From positions 248,001 through 312,000 of the forward strand of contig NZ_FNPI01000001.1 of the NCBI RefSeq assembly GCF_900107275.1: 64,000 nt of DNA, read 5' to 3'. The notes under the pieces are model-generated. The model was not told the origin of the DNA, made no database searches, and saw nothing but the letters and a program-made list of their open reading frames with translations. The position numbers and the translations under genes are program-made. This DNA is from Evansella caseinilytica. Its GTDB lineage: Bacteria > Bacillota > Bacilli > Bacillales > Salisediminibacteriaceae. Position 1 is the first letter of the stretch. Every line of letters starts with the position of its first letter. Positions 27,520-35,631 of this stretch are shown one piece after another.

Positions 27520-28974
27520 ATGAAAATAAAAAATGAAGTGATGCTGATTACGTATGCGGACAGTATGGGGAAAAATTTACAGGAAACAAATGAATTATTA
27601 CAGAAGCATTTTAAAGGAATTATAGGCGGCGTTCATCTTTTGCCTTTCTATCCATCCTCGGCCGACCGCGGGTTTGCGCCGCTCACATACAAGGAAGTGG
27701 ATAAAGCATTTGGCGGTTGGACAGATGTGGAAGACATGTCCAAGGATTTTTTCACCATGTACGATTTTATGATCAATCACATCTCGCAAAGCTCGGAATA
27801 TTTCCAGGACTTTAAAGAAAAGAAGGATGCTTCCGAGTATGCAGATTTGTTCATTCGTTATAAGGATTTTTGGCCGAACGGGGAACCGACGCAGGAGGAT
27901 GTGGATTTAATTTATAAGCGCAAGCCGCGTGCCCCGTACATTGATGTTACTTTCGCGGATGGAACATCGGAGAAAATCTGGTGCACCTTTGATGAGGAGC
28001 AAATTGATTTAAATGTATATACAGAAACAACGAAAAAATTCATTAAGGACAACTTAACACATCTTGCGGAAAAAGGAGCCTCGATTATACGTCTGGACGC
28101 GTTTGCCTACGCGACGAAAAAAGTCGGGACAAATTGCTTCTTTATTGAACCGGATACGTGGGAAATGATGGAGGAAGTGAAGGAAATGCTTGCGCCTTAC
28201 GGAGTTGAGCTGCTTCCGGAAATTCATGAGCACTATTCTATTCAACTGAAATTAGCGAAAAAAGGTTATTGGGTATACGATTTTGCGTTACCGATGCTCG
28301 TGTTGCACGGTCTTTACAGCGGCAGAAGCGAGCGATTAATTAACTGGCTAAACATTTGTCCGAGAAAGCAATTTACAACATTGGATACTCATGACGGCAT
28401 TGGCGTAGTCGATGTAGCTGATTTATTAACTCAGGAAGAAATTGATGAAACGAAGGAAAATTTATTTTCCAAAGGGGCCAATGTCAAGAAAATCTACAAT
28501 ACCATGGCCTACAATAATTTAGATATTTATCAGCTGAATTGTACGTATTATTCGGCGCTTGGCAATAACGATGACGCGTATGTGCTGGCCCGGGCTATCC
28601 AATTTTATACACCGGGAATTCCGCAAGTGTATTATGTCGGCTTGCTGGCGGGAGAAAATGACATTGAACTGCTGGAAAAAACAAAGGTTGGCAGAAATAT
28701 TAACCGCCATTATTATTCAAAAGAAGAAGTGGAGGAAAATTTAGAGAGACCGGTTTTGAAAAGGTTATTTAATCTCATTCGCTTCCGAAATACTTACCAG
28801 GCATTCGATGGCGAGATGACGGTCGTTGAAAATGCAGATCCGCAAATATTAGAAATAACGTGGACAAAAGCGGAGCTGGAAACAACGTTAAGAGCAAACC
28901 TTGCAACAAGAGAATACGAAATCACGTATTTCGATCCGGAAGCAGGCGTTGCGAAGCAGCTTGAAAATATTTAA
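27520..28974 (+). CDS. gtfA: sucrose phosphorylase (GH13 subfamily 18)
   Basis: About 484 residues, strongly resembling streptococcal GtfA. It splits sucrose with phosphate into glucose-1-phosphate and fructose, saving ATP. The catalytic triad of GH13_18 is visible: nucleophile Asp in IIRLDAFAYA, acid/base Glu in LLPEIHEHY, and the transition-state Asp in TTLDTHDGIG. GVHLLPFYPSSADRGFAP is also typical. ATG 27520 was chosen because the upstream ATG 27499 has no ribosome binding site, while GGAG lies at 27504-27507. The gene acts in the cytoplasm on sugar brought in by the adjacent importer. A terminator-like hairpin follows. Confidence 0.95.
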   Translation: MKIKNEVMLITYADSMGKNLQETNELLQKHFKGIIGGVHLLPFYPSSADRGFAPLTYKEVDKAFGGWTDVEDMSKDFFTMYDFMINHISQSSEYFQDFKEKKDASEYADLFIRYKDFWPNGEPTQEDVDLIYKRKPRAPYIDVTFADGTSEKIWCTFDEEQIDLNVYTETTKKFIKDNLTHLAEKGASIIRLDAFAYATKKVGTNCFFIEPDTWEMMEEVKEMLAPYGVELLPEIHEHYSIQLKLAKKGYWVYDFALPMLVLHGLYSGRSERLINWLNICPRKQFTTLDTHDGIGVVDVADLLTQEEIDETKENLFSKGANVKKIYNTMAYNNLDIYQLNCTYYSALGNNDDAYVLARAIQFYTPGIPQVYYVGLLAGENDIELLEKTKVGRNINRHYYSKEEVEENLERPVLKRLFNLIRFRNTYQAFDGEMTVVENADPQILEITWTKAELETTLRANLATREYEITYFDPEAGVAKQLENI

Positions 28975-28983
28975 TTATTCCGG

Positions 28984-29026
28984 GGTGTCTCAAAAGGAAA
29001 AATTTCCTTTTGAGCACCTGTTTTTT
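28984..29026 (+). terminator. intrinsic terminator between phosphorylase and GH32 genes
   Basis: A long stem (GGTGTCTCAAAAGGAAA with TTTCCTTTTGAGCACC, one mismatch) is followed by TGTTTTTT. The arms GGTGTCTCAAAAGG are the same as those bounding repeat family A copy 1. It should reduce read-through from the phosphorylase into the GH32 gene. Confidence 0.8.
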
Positions 29027-29069
29027 ATGCAAACCGGCAGAAGATGACAAGCGAAGTGGAGGAATGACA

Positions 29070-30545
29070 ATGAATAGTCATAAACAAAAGCTGGCGGAAG
29101 CAAATGCGAGCATTGAAAAGATGAAGCGGCAAGTTGGCAGCGACAACTGGCGAATGCAATATCATTTTTCCGCTCCTGCGTATTGGATAAATGATCCGAA
29201 CGGCTTTGTGTTTTTTCAAGGTGAATATCATCTTTTTTATCAGCATCATCCATATTCTCCCCATTGGGGGCCGATGCACTGGGGCCACGCAAAAACAAAG
29301 GACTTCGTTCATTGGCAGCAGTTGCCGATAGCGCTCGCTCCAAGTGAAGCGTATGATCAGAAAGGCTGCTTTTCTGGTAGCGCAATCGAAAAGGATGGGA
29401 AACTGTTTCTTATGTATACCGGCGTGATGGCAGGAAAGAACGATGAGGATACGGATTTGCCGCAGGTTCAATGTCTTGCTGTTAGTGATGATGGTGTCCA
29501 GTTTGAAAAACTTGCAACGAACCCGGTAATTGCAACGGTGCCGGATGGAAACATTCACCCAATGCATGTGCGTGATCCGAAAGTATGGAAAAAAGGCGAC
29601 AGTTATTACTGTGTCATTGGCTCGAAAACGAAGGATGAGGTAGGACAGATTCTCCTATATCGATCGGAAGATTTACAGAAATGGGAGTTTATGAATATAG
29701 CCGCAAAAGGAGTTGGCAACGCCGGCTACATGTGGGAGTGTCCTGATCTTTTCCATTTAGAAGGAAAGGATATTCTTGTGATGTCGCCACAGGGAATGAA
29801 GCCGGAGGGGGAGCTTTACCATAATTTACACCAGTCGGGTTATGTTTTGGGAGCGTTAAATGAAGATACTGGAATACTTGAGCATGGAGGCTTTGAACTT
29901 CTAGATTACGGCTTTGATTTTTATGCGCCGCAAACAACAACGGATGCCCAAGGTCGTCGACTTTTAATTGCCTGGATGGCCATGTGGGAAAGTGACATGC
30001 CTGAACAAAAATTCGGCTGGGCCGGCGCAATGACCATCCCGCGTCAGTTAAAGCTTGTGAACGGCAAATTAGTTTCTCAGCCGCTGCCTGAATTCATGGA
30101 ACTGAGAAAGGACATGATTGAATATAAGCAGCAAACAATGACGAAGCGGCAAAAGCTTCCCGGTATTCAAGGGGATTGCCTTGAGCTGGAGGTTCACATT
30201 GATATGCGGCAAGCAAAAAACTTCGGGATAAAACTGGGAGTGGATGAAGACAACCAGCAGGAAACGGTTTTATCGTATGATGCAGTTTCCGGTTTTTTAA
30301 CGTTTGACCGCAATAAAGCCGGAGAGGGCCCGGGGGGAATTCGCAAAGCGCCGGTTTCTTTGAAAAATAATCAGTTAAAGCTGCGCATTTTTCTTGATAA
30401 ATCTTCCCTTGAAGTGTTCGTCAATGACGGTGAACAAGTGATGTCAGGACGGATTTATCCAAGTAAACATGCAGTGGAAATAGTATTCTTTGCGGATGAA
30501 ACCGTCGAAATCATCTCATTGAAACAGTGGCAGCTGCATCGTTGA
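29070..30545 (+). CDS. GH32 glycoside hydrolase (sucrose-6-phosphate hydrolase / beta-fructofuranosidase)
   Basis: About 491 residues without a signal peptide. The five-bladed propeller carries the nucleophile Asp in YWINDPNG, the RDP motif (MHVRDPKVW) and the acid/base Glu in WECPDLF. A C-terminal beta-sandwich follows (about 355-491). ATG 29070 lies seven bases after GGAGG. Upstream in-frame codons from 29010 fall inside the terminator. Because import here is by an ABC system and not a PTS, the substrate is probably unphosphorylated sucrose or short fructo-oligosaccharides, as for BfrA in lactobacillar msm operons. Confidence 0.92.
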   Translation: MNSHKQKLAEANASIEKMKRQVGSDNWRMQYHFSAPAYWINDPNGFVFFQGEYHLFYQHHPYSPHWGPMHWGHAKTKDFVHWQQLPIALAPSEAYDQKGCFSGSAIEKDGKLFLMYTGVMAGKNDEDTDLPQVQCLAVSDDGVQFEKLATNPVIATVPDGNIHPMHVRDPKVWKKGDSYYCVIGSKTKDEVGQILLYRSEDLQKWEFMNIAAKGVGNAGYMWECPDLFHLEGKDILVMSPQGMKPEGELYHNLHQSGYVLGALNEDTGILEHGGFELLDYGFDFYAPQTTTDAQGRRLLIAWMAMWESDMPEQKFGWAGAMTIPRQLKLVNGKLVSQPLPEFMELRKDMIEYKQQTMTKRQKLPGIQGDCLELEVHIDMRQAKNFGIKLGVDEDNQQETVLSYDAVSGFLTFDRNKAGEGPGGIRKAPVSLKNNQLKLRIFLDKSSLEVFVNDGEQVMSGRIYPSKHAVEIVFFADETVEIISLKQWQLHR

Positions 30546-30549
30546 GTTC

Positions 30550-30725
30550 TGTTTAGTCCGAGTTTAGTCCTGCAAGCGAGGAAAATCGGGCCGAAAGCGA
30601 AGCGGGTGAGAGCCGAAGTGTCCTGCAAGTGGGTGAATCGGTCCGGAAGAGAAGCGTACGAGCCGTGAAGTGTCCCGAAAGCGAAGGATTCAGGACAGGA
30701 TAGAAGAGCCCGAATTGCGTCCAGC
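30550..30725. repeat. degenerate 52-bp tandem repeats (family C)
   Basis: About two to three units spaced about 52 bp apart, recognisable by GAAGTGTCC(C/T)G, GAATCGGTCCGGAAGAGAAG and GAGCCG. The same unit type occurs at 51150-51410, 61540-61640 and, inverted and nearly uniform, at 61001-61545. Confidence 0.65.
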
Positions 30726-30982
30726 TTAGAAGTACAAAAACAGCACATGGCAGGTCGTTTGTCTTTGCAGGGGACTTCCGGTTCTGATAAGGGGGGCTGA
30801 GAAAGTCGTTACCTTATATGATTGTAGGTTTTTTTACGTCATTTCATATGCGGCAAAGACTTTGCTAATTCCTGTTTTTGCAGCAGTTTTTATTAGCAGT
30901 TTATAGATGTCGGCCGCCTTTTTTCATATAATGGGAGAAGAAGCAACAGTAAGCACCAAACAAAAGAAAGCGAGGAAGCCCA
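30726..30982. other. intergenic region before the CWC protein gene
   Basis: AT-rich sequence with no recognised gene. GAGGAAGCCC just before 30983 provides the ribosome binding site of the next gene. Confidence 0.4.
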
Positions 30983-31183
30983 ATGGAGCACAAGAAGACA
31001 ACCGGCAAGTGTCCTATTTGCGGCAAGAAAAATCACTGCGGGTATGGCGGTGATTGCTGGTGCAACGGAGAAGTTTTTCCGGCTGAAATCTTTCGCTTGG
31101 TCCCGGCAGAGCATTTAGGAAAATCGTGTATCTGCAAAGCCTGTTTAGCTTGGTTCAAGGAATCACAGCGCTGTGAAACATAG
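30983..31183 (+). CDS. cysteine-rich CWC family small protein
   Basis: A 66-residue protein with eight Cys, arranged as CPICGKKNHC, CWC and CICKAC. This fits the cysteine-rich CWC family, thought to bind metal. It has no signal peptide. The start follows GAGGAAG. It has no operon partner. The biological role is unknown. Confidence 0.85.
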   Translation: MEHKKTTGKCPICGKKNHCGYGGDCWCNGEVFPAEIFRLVPAEHLGKSCICKACLAWFKESQRCET

Positions 31184-31421
31184 TTCGGAACCATTCACTT
31201 TATAGAAGCTGAGTATACTTAGAACACATCCGCTCCTTGTCACTTCCACCACCAGTATGGCGATGACGCTTATCCGTCAATGCCCTCCCGAAGCACATTT
31301 TTCCCAACTGTAAAAAATGTATCATTGAAATCTTTTATACCACTAACGAACATTTTTATTTTTAAAATAATTGCCTGTTCAATATACTGAAAATTATAAA
31401 TTTATTATTTAGGGTGATATA

Positions 31422-32624
31422 ATGGGCGATTATACTGATAAAGTAAAAACAAAGATGGAAGACCTCATTGAGAACGAGAAAAATCAATGGATTGATCTGG
31501 CGTTAAAAATACATGAAAATCCCGAGCTCAGTTTTGAAGAACATAAGGCAACGCAGTGGCTCACCGAACCTCTGGAACAAGCCGGGTTCCGAGTAAAACG
31601 TCATCTGCTGCCGGAACTGCCGACATCTTTTTTTGCGGAATGGACGGGAACAAAAGCCGGTCCTACGATTGCCTTTATTGCCGAGTATGATGCGCTGGCT
31701 GAACTGGGGCATGCCTGTGGCCACAACATTATCGGTACTTCCGCTGTTAGTGCAGCCGTATCGTTAAAAAAAGCACTGGACGATGATCTGCCCGGAAAGC
31801 TGGTTGTTATCGGTACCCCGGCAGAGGAAGAAGGCGGCGGAAAAATTCTGCTCGTTGAAAATGGTTGGTTTGATGACATTGATGCTGTGATGATGTTTCA
31901 TCCCCGCGATAAAACGATGATTTTCCGCGGGAGCCTTGCTTGTGTCGACGTCGACATTACATTTATGGGAAAAGCGGCGCATGCAGCAGCTAATCCGGAT
32001 CAAGGAATCAGCGCATTAGATGCCATGCTTCACAGTTTTCTTGCGATCAAACAGTTGCTTCCGTCATTGCCCGCTTCTGCCAATGTACATGGGATCATCA
32101 GAAAGGGTGGGGATGCGACCAACATCATTCCCGATCATTGTGAAGCAAGCTTTCTGATGAGGGCGAAGACGAGAGAAGAACTTCATTCCATAAAGCGACG
32201 TGTATATGATGCCGTGCGTCATTCCACTAAGGCTATTGGTGCCAGTTGTACGATGGAAGAAGGGCTAATTTATGCGGAAAGGATTAACAACCGTGTGCTT
32301 GGTTACCAATTAATGTATAATCTTGAACGGATCGGCGTCGAAGTTGATAGCTCGGAGATCACTACAGGAATCGGTTCGTCGGATATTGGAAATGTCAGTC
32401 AGCTTGTACCGACGATTCATCCTTATATCAAAATAGGAAATGCCATTACCCATACACCGGCTTTTACAGAAGCGACGAAATCGCCTGAAGGCATGGCAGG
32501 GTTAATTCAAGCCGCCAAAGCTTTGGCTTTAACGGCATTCGACTTGTTTCAGTCGCCTTCGCTCATCATGCAGGCGAAGGAAGAGTTGAGACAAACGATC
32601 AATCAAAGGAGGAATCGATTATGA
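31422..32624 (+). CDS. M20-family amidohydrolase/peptidase
   Basis: A 400-residue metal-dependent hydrolase of the aminoacylase/AbgB-like M20 branch. Metal-ligand motifs are visible: GHACGHN near residue 105 and GTPAEEEGGGK near 130, followed by the lid domain and a late IGSSDIGNVSQ motif. It probably removes an acyl or aminobenzoyl group from an amino acid or dipeptide in the cytoplasm. It overlaps the downstream carrier by four bases, so uptake and hydrolysis are coupled. AGGGTGA precedes the ATG. The substrate cannot be told. Confidence 0.88.
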   Translation: MGDYTDKVKTKMEDLIENEKNQWIDLALKIHENPELSFEEHKATQWLTEPLEQAGFRVKRHLLPELPTSFFAEWTGTKAGPTIAFIAEYDALAELGHACGHNIIGTSAVSAAVSLKKALDDDLPGKLVVIGTPAEEEGGGKILLVENGWFDDIDAVMMFHPRDKTMIFRGSLACVDVDITFMGKAAHAAANPDQGISALDAMLHSFLAIKQLLPSLPASANVHGIIRKGGDATNIIPDHCEASFLMRAKTREELHSIKRRVYDAVRHSTKAIGASCTMEEGLIYAERINNRVLGYQLMYNLERIGVEVDSSEITTGIGSSDIGNVSQLVPTIHPYIKIGNAITHTPAFTEATKSPEGMAGLIQAAKALALTAFDLFQSPSLIMQAKEELRQTINQRRNRL

Positions 32625-34039
32625 TTCAACAGGAATCCAGCCATTCCGGTGAAAAAAAGAAGCTTTTTGCCATGCCGCATACGTATGTATTGCTGGTGAT
32701 AATTATTCTCGTTGCTGCTGTGTTAACTTATTTGATTCCCGCAGGTGAATTTGAACGAACGGAAGATGTGAATTCCGGAAGGACCGTCGTCATACCGGGA
32801 ACATATGAAGAAGGAGCGTCTTCGCCATACAATCCGCTGCTGTTTCCGGTATCGATTGTGGAAGGGTTTCACGAGGCGAGCGATATCATTTTCTTTATTC
32901 TTATCATTGGCGGCACATTTCAAATCATTTTGTCCACTGGAGCGATCGATGCGATGACTGGGCGAATGACAAATCTGTTTTCCAAACGATCAGCCTTCGT
33001 TATTCCTGCCTTCCTCAGCTTTTTTGCCATTGGTGGTTTTACAATGGGCATGAGCACAGAGTCGATGATCTTTGTACCTATAGGAATATTGATTGCCCGT
33101 TCACTCGGATATGACGCGATTACAGGTACGGCAATGGTTATTTTAGGGACGAATATCGGCTTCACTGCTGGTTTGTTAAATCCTTTCAGCGTGGGGGTTG
33201 CCCAGGCAATCGCTGAAGTGCCGATTTTTTCCGGTCTCTGGCTGCGCGTGATTATTTTAATTCTTTTAATTGTGATCACCTCTCTTTATATGATCAGTTA
33301 CGCAAAAAATATAAAAAAGGATAAACGAAACAGTTTTGTATATGAGTTGGAAAAGGAGCAAGCCCAGCTTGACCCGGGGGACATTCAAACAAAGCTGACG
33401 AAAAGACATGCCCTGACGATTGCGGTATTTTTAGCTGGGATTATCGTGTTATTATGGGGTGTATCGGTTCATGGCTGGTTTATTTTAGAAATATCTTCGT
33501 TATTTTTAGCGATTGGAATCGTTGCCGGTTTCGTCTCCGGATACGGTCCAAGCCGTGTTTCAAAAGAATTTATTAAAGGAGCAGGCAATATTGTCATGGG
33601 GGCACTTATGATTGGACTGGCTCGCGCAGTTATCGTCGTGTTAGAGGACGGAGCAATTATTGATACAATCGTCTACTATGCCTCCAACGCAGTGGGTGTG
33701 CTTCCGGGTTTCTTGCAAGTCCTTGGGATGTACGGTTTTCAAGTGTTTATTAATCTGTTCATCACTTCTGGTTCGGGACAAGCAGCGATTACTATGCCGA
33801 TTATGACACCGCTCGGCGATTTACTTGGTGTGACAAGACAAACAGGCGTGTTAGCCTTCCAGCTTGGTGATGGATTTACAAATTTAATTAACCCTACATC
33901 TTCAACATTAATGGGTGCTTTAGCTGTTTCAGGAATTTCCTTTCATAAATGGTTTAAGTTTGCGTGGCCGCTCATCGTGATCTGGATCGTGTTCGGCGGG
34001 ATAATGGTCGTCATCGCCAATATCATCCACTATCAATAA
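32621..34039 (+). CDS. YfcC-family membrane carrier (C4-dicarboxylate / arginine-ornithine type)
   Basis: A 472-residue carrier with about twelve membrane helices. The N-terminal block MPHTYVLLVIIILVAAVLTYLIPAG followed by GEFER is characteristic of the YfcC/ArcD-like family. The repeated GTNIGFTAGLLNPFSVGVAQ and LINPTSSTLMGALAVSGI motifs are also typical. It is translationally coupled to the M20 hydrolase (ATGA overlap) and probably imports its substrate, for example an N-acylated amino acid or dipeptide. Confidence 0.88.
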   Translation: MIQQESSHSGEKKKLFAMPHTYVLLVIIILVAAVLTYLIPAGEFERTEDVNSGRTVVIPGTYEEGASSPYNPLLFPVSIVEGFHEASDIIFFILIIGGTFQIILSTGAIDAMTGRMTNLFSKRSAFVIPAFLSFFAIGGFTMGMSTESMIFVPIGILIARSLGYDAITGTAMVILGTNIGFTAGLLNPFSVGVAQAIAEVPIFSGLWLRVIILILLIVITSLYMISYAKNIKKDKRNSFVYELEKEQAQLDPGDIQTKLTKRHALTIAVFLAGIIVLLWGVSVHGWFILEISSLFLAIGIVAGFVSGYGPSRVSKEFIKGAGNIVMGALMIGLARAVIVVLEDGAIIDTIVYYASNAVGVLPGFLQVLGMYGFQVFINLFITSGSGQAAITMPIMTPLGDLLGVTRQTGVLAFQLGDGFTNLINPTSSTLMGALAVSGISFHKWFKFAWPLIVIWIVFGGIMVVIANIIHYQ

Positions 34040-34170
34040 AAAAATCGTCCATAGCAGCCAGGCGGGGGTGTAATATTATAGATTTCCCAGTTGAGCCTTT
34101 TTGCCCGCCATCTAGCAAGGTGCTTTTTCACTTTTCACTTGTTCAGGATAAGTGCCGTTTGGAGCACGCG

Positions 34171-34339
34171 CTTATAGAGGATGTTCAAAAAGTGCGGGAA
34201 ACTGCGCCTGCGAATCTCAACGCCCGCGTTGTCTCTCCGCTGCTCACGTACGTTTCCGTGTACGCTCCGCTGCTCAAGCCTGCCGCGCCTCGACCTTCTT
34301 GCCGCTGTTGTGTCCTCCTTTTTGAACACGCGCTTATAG
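34171..34339 (+). repeat. dispersed repeat family B, copy 2 (about 169 bp)
   Basis: It runs from CTTATAGAGGATGTTCAAAAAG to CTTTTTGAACACGCGCTTATAG, with terminal inverted repeats. It is the reverse complement of copy 1, with the interior conserved (GCGCCTGCGAATCTCAACGC, CTCGACCTTCTTGCCGCTG). Its right end abuts a TATAAT-like box (34340-34345) just upstream of the LysR gene, so the element may contribute to that promoter. Confidence 0.85.
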
Positions 34340-34368
34340 TATAATGAATGAGGACAGGAGTGAAAAAG

Positions 34369-35271
34369 ATGGATGAAAAAGATTGTCAGATGCTCGTTTA
34401 TTTAGGGGAAGAGCTTAATATTACGCAAGCTGCCAAGCGGTTATACACCACGCAGCCGGCGCTTGCCTATCGCATCAAACAAATAGAAGAACAATTTGGA
34501 GTCGAACTGTTTATTCGCGATGGAAAAAGCTTGACGCTTACACTTCAAGGAAAATGCCTTATTCATTATGCACAGAAACAGCTGCGATTGCTACGGGATA
34601 CGAAAGATCAGTTAAAGGAGTTGACAAATGCCGGAAATCTCCGAATTGGAGTAACGAGCTTTTATTGCAATTATCTCTTTCCTCCTTTACTAAAAGCTTT
34701 TCACGCCACACATCCGGGAATTCAATACTACATACAATCAGGAATGAGCTCAGAAATTTTTGATGCGCTAAAAAAAGGAGATATTAATCTGGCAATCGTG
34801 CGCGGTGATTTTCCGTGGGACGGAAAAAAGCAGCTTTTGCACGAAGAAGAAATCGGCATCGTGTCTCTGGCAACATTGGACATGAAAACACTTGCCGATG
34901 AGCCGAGAATTGTTTTCCGCGAGCCGAAAATGCTTGCGCATATTCCAAATCACACATCTGAAACGATTGAAGAGATGATTCAAACGTGGTGGGAGGAGCG
35001 ATTTGATAGACAGGCAAACATCGTCATGGAAGTGGACAGCTATGAAACGTGCGTGCGAATGGCGAGTGAAGGACTGGGATATGCGATCGTACCGAAGCTT
35101 TTTCTAATCAATCACCCAAACCTTTCGTTTCAGTCGCTCATTTTTGCCGATCATTCCGCTGCGAATCGAAGAACATGGATATACTATCGGGATCAGGATC
35201 ATTCCTTGCGTGCTGTGCAAACTTTTTTAACGTTTTTAACTAAACATCTTGAAACGGAGCTTCGCTATTAA
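34369..35271 (+). CDS. LysR-family transcriptional regulator
   Basis: About 300 residues. An N-terminal winged helix-turn-helix (LNITQAAKRLYTTQPALAYRIKQIEEQFGVELF) is followed by a type-2 periplasmic-binding-like effector domain. ATG 34369 lies eight bases after AGGAG (34356-34360); ATG 34348 is upstream of that site. It follows the M20/YfcC pair in the same direction and is the natural candidate for their regulator, although LysR genes are more often divergent. A strong terminator follows at 35351. Confidence 0.92.
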   Translation: MDEKDCQMLVYLGEELNITQAAKRLYTTQPALAYRIKQIEEQFGVELFIRDGKSLTLTLQGKCLIHYAQKQLRLLRDTKDQLKELTNAGNLRIGVTSFYCNYLFPPLLKAFHATHPGIQYYIQSGMSSEIFDALKKGDINLAIVRGDFPWDGKKQLLHEEEIGIVSLATLDMKTLADEPRIVFREPKMLAHIPNHTSETIEEMIQTWWEERFDRQANIVMEVDSYETCVRMASEGLGYAIVPKLFLINHPNLSFQSLIFADHSAANRRTWIYYRDQDHSLRAVQTFLTFLTKHLETELRY

Positions 35272-35350
35272 TTTGCAGACGGTCAAAAAGTCCGGGAAAA
35301 ACGATTTATCACTTGGGAAAATAACGGGCGAGCGGCTTTTGGAAGAATGA

Positions 35351-35398
35351 AAAGGGCTGTCCAACGTCAGCTTGTGACTTTATGGACAGCCCTTTCTT
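35351..35398. terminator. bidirectional intrinsic terminator
   Basis: A perfect 13-bp stem (AAAGGGCTGTCCA and TGGACAGCCCTTT) with a 19-base loop lies between the LysR gene (plus) and the pro-peptide gene (minus). Ts follow on the plus strand, and the complement of GAATGAAA follows on the minus strand. Confidence 0.85.
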
Positions 35399-35493
35399 AA
35401 AATCCATGACAATTGTTCAATTATGTTCATGAAAAGGAACATACACAAGACGGAAAAACACAAGATAGAAACGATGATAACTTCGGTTATACG

Positions 35494-35631
35494 TCAGATG
35501 TCTTTGAATTCCGTGTGAGGATCCGGTATGTTGCCAAGCAGTTTGGCTGAATCTTCCAGCGGTGTAAAGGAAACCGCAAGCACCGAAACAAATGCCGCAA
35601 CAACTGCAACTTTAATCATCAGCTTTTTCAT
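35494..35631 (-). CDS. quorum-sensing pro-peptide (NprX/Phr/PapR-like)
   Basis: A 45-residue open frame: N-terminal signal peptide MKKLMIKVAVVAAFVSVLAV, then a short hydrophilic tail ending LGNIPDPHTEFKDI. Its start overlaps the last 20 bases of the TPR regulator gene in another frame. This is the usual layout of receptor-peptide pairs of the Rap/NprR/PlcR (RRNPP) group, in which the peptide is exported, cut and re-imported through Opp to bind the TPR receptor. The mature peptide cannot be placed exactly; the C-terminal 5-10 residues are most likely. I did not recognise a known peptide sequence in the tail. Confidence 0.8.
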   Translation of the reverse strand: MKKLMIKVAVVAAFVSVLAVSFTPLEDSAKLLGNIPDPHTEFKDI

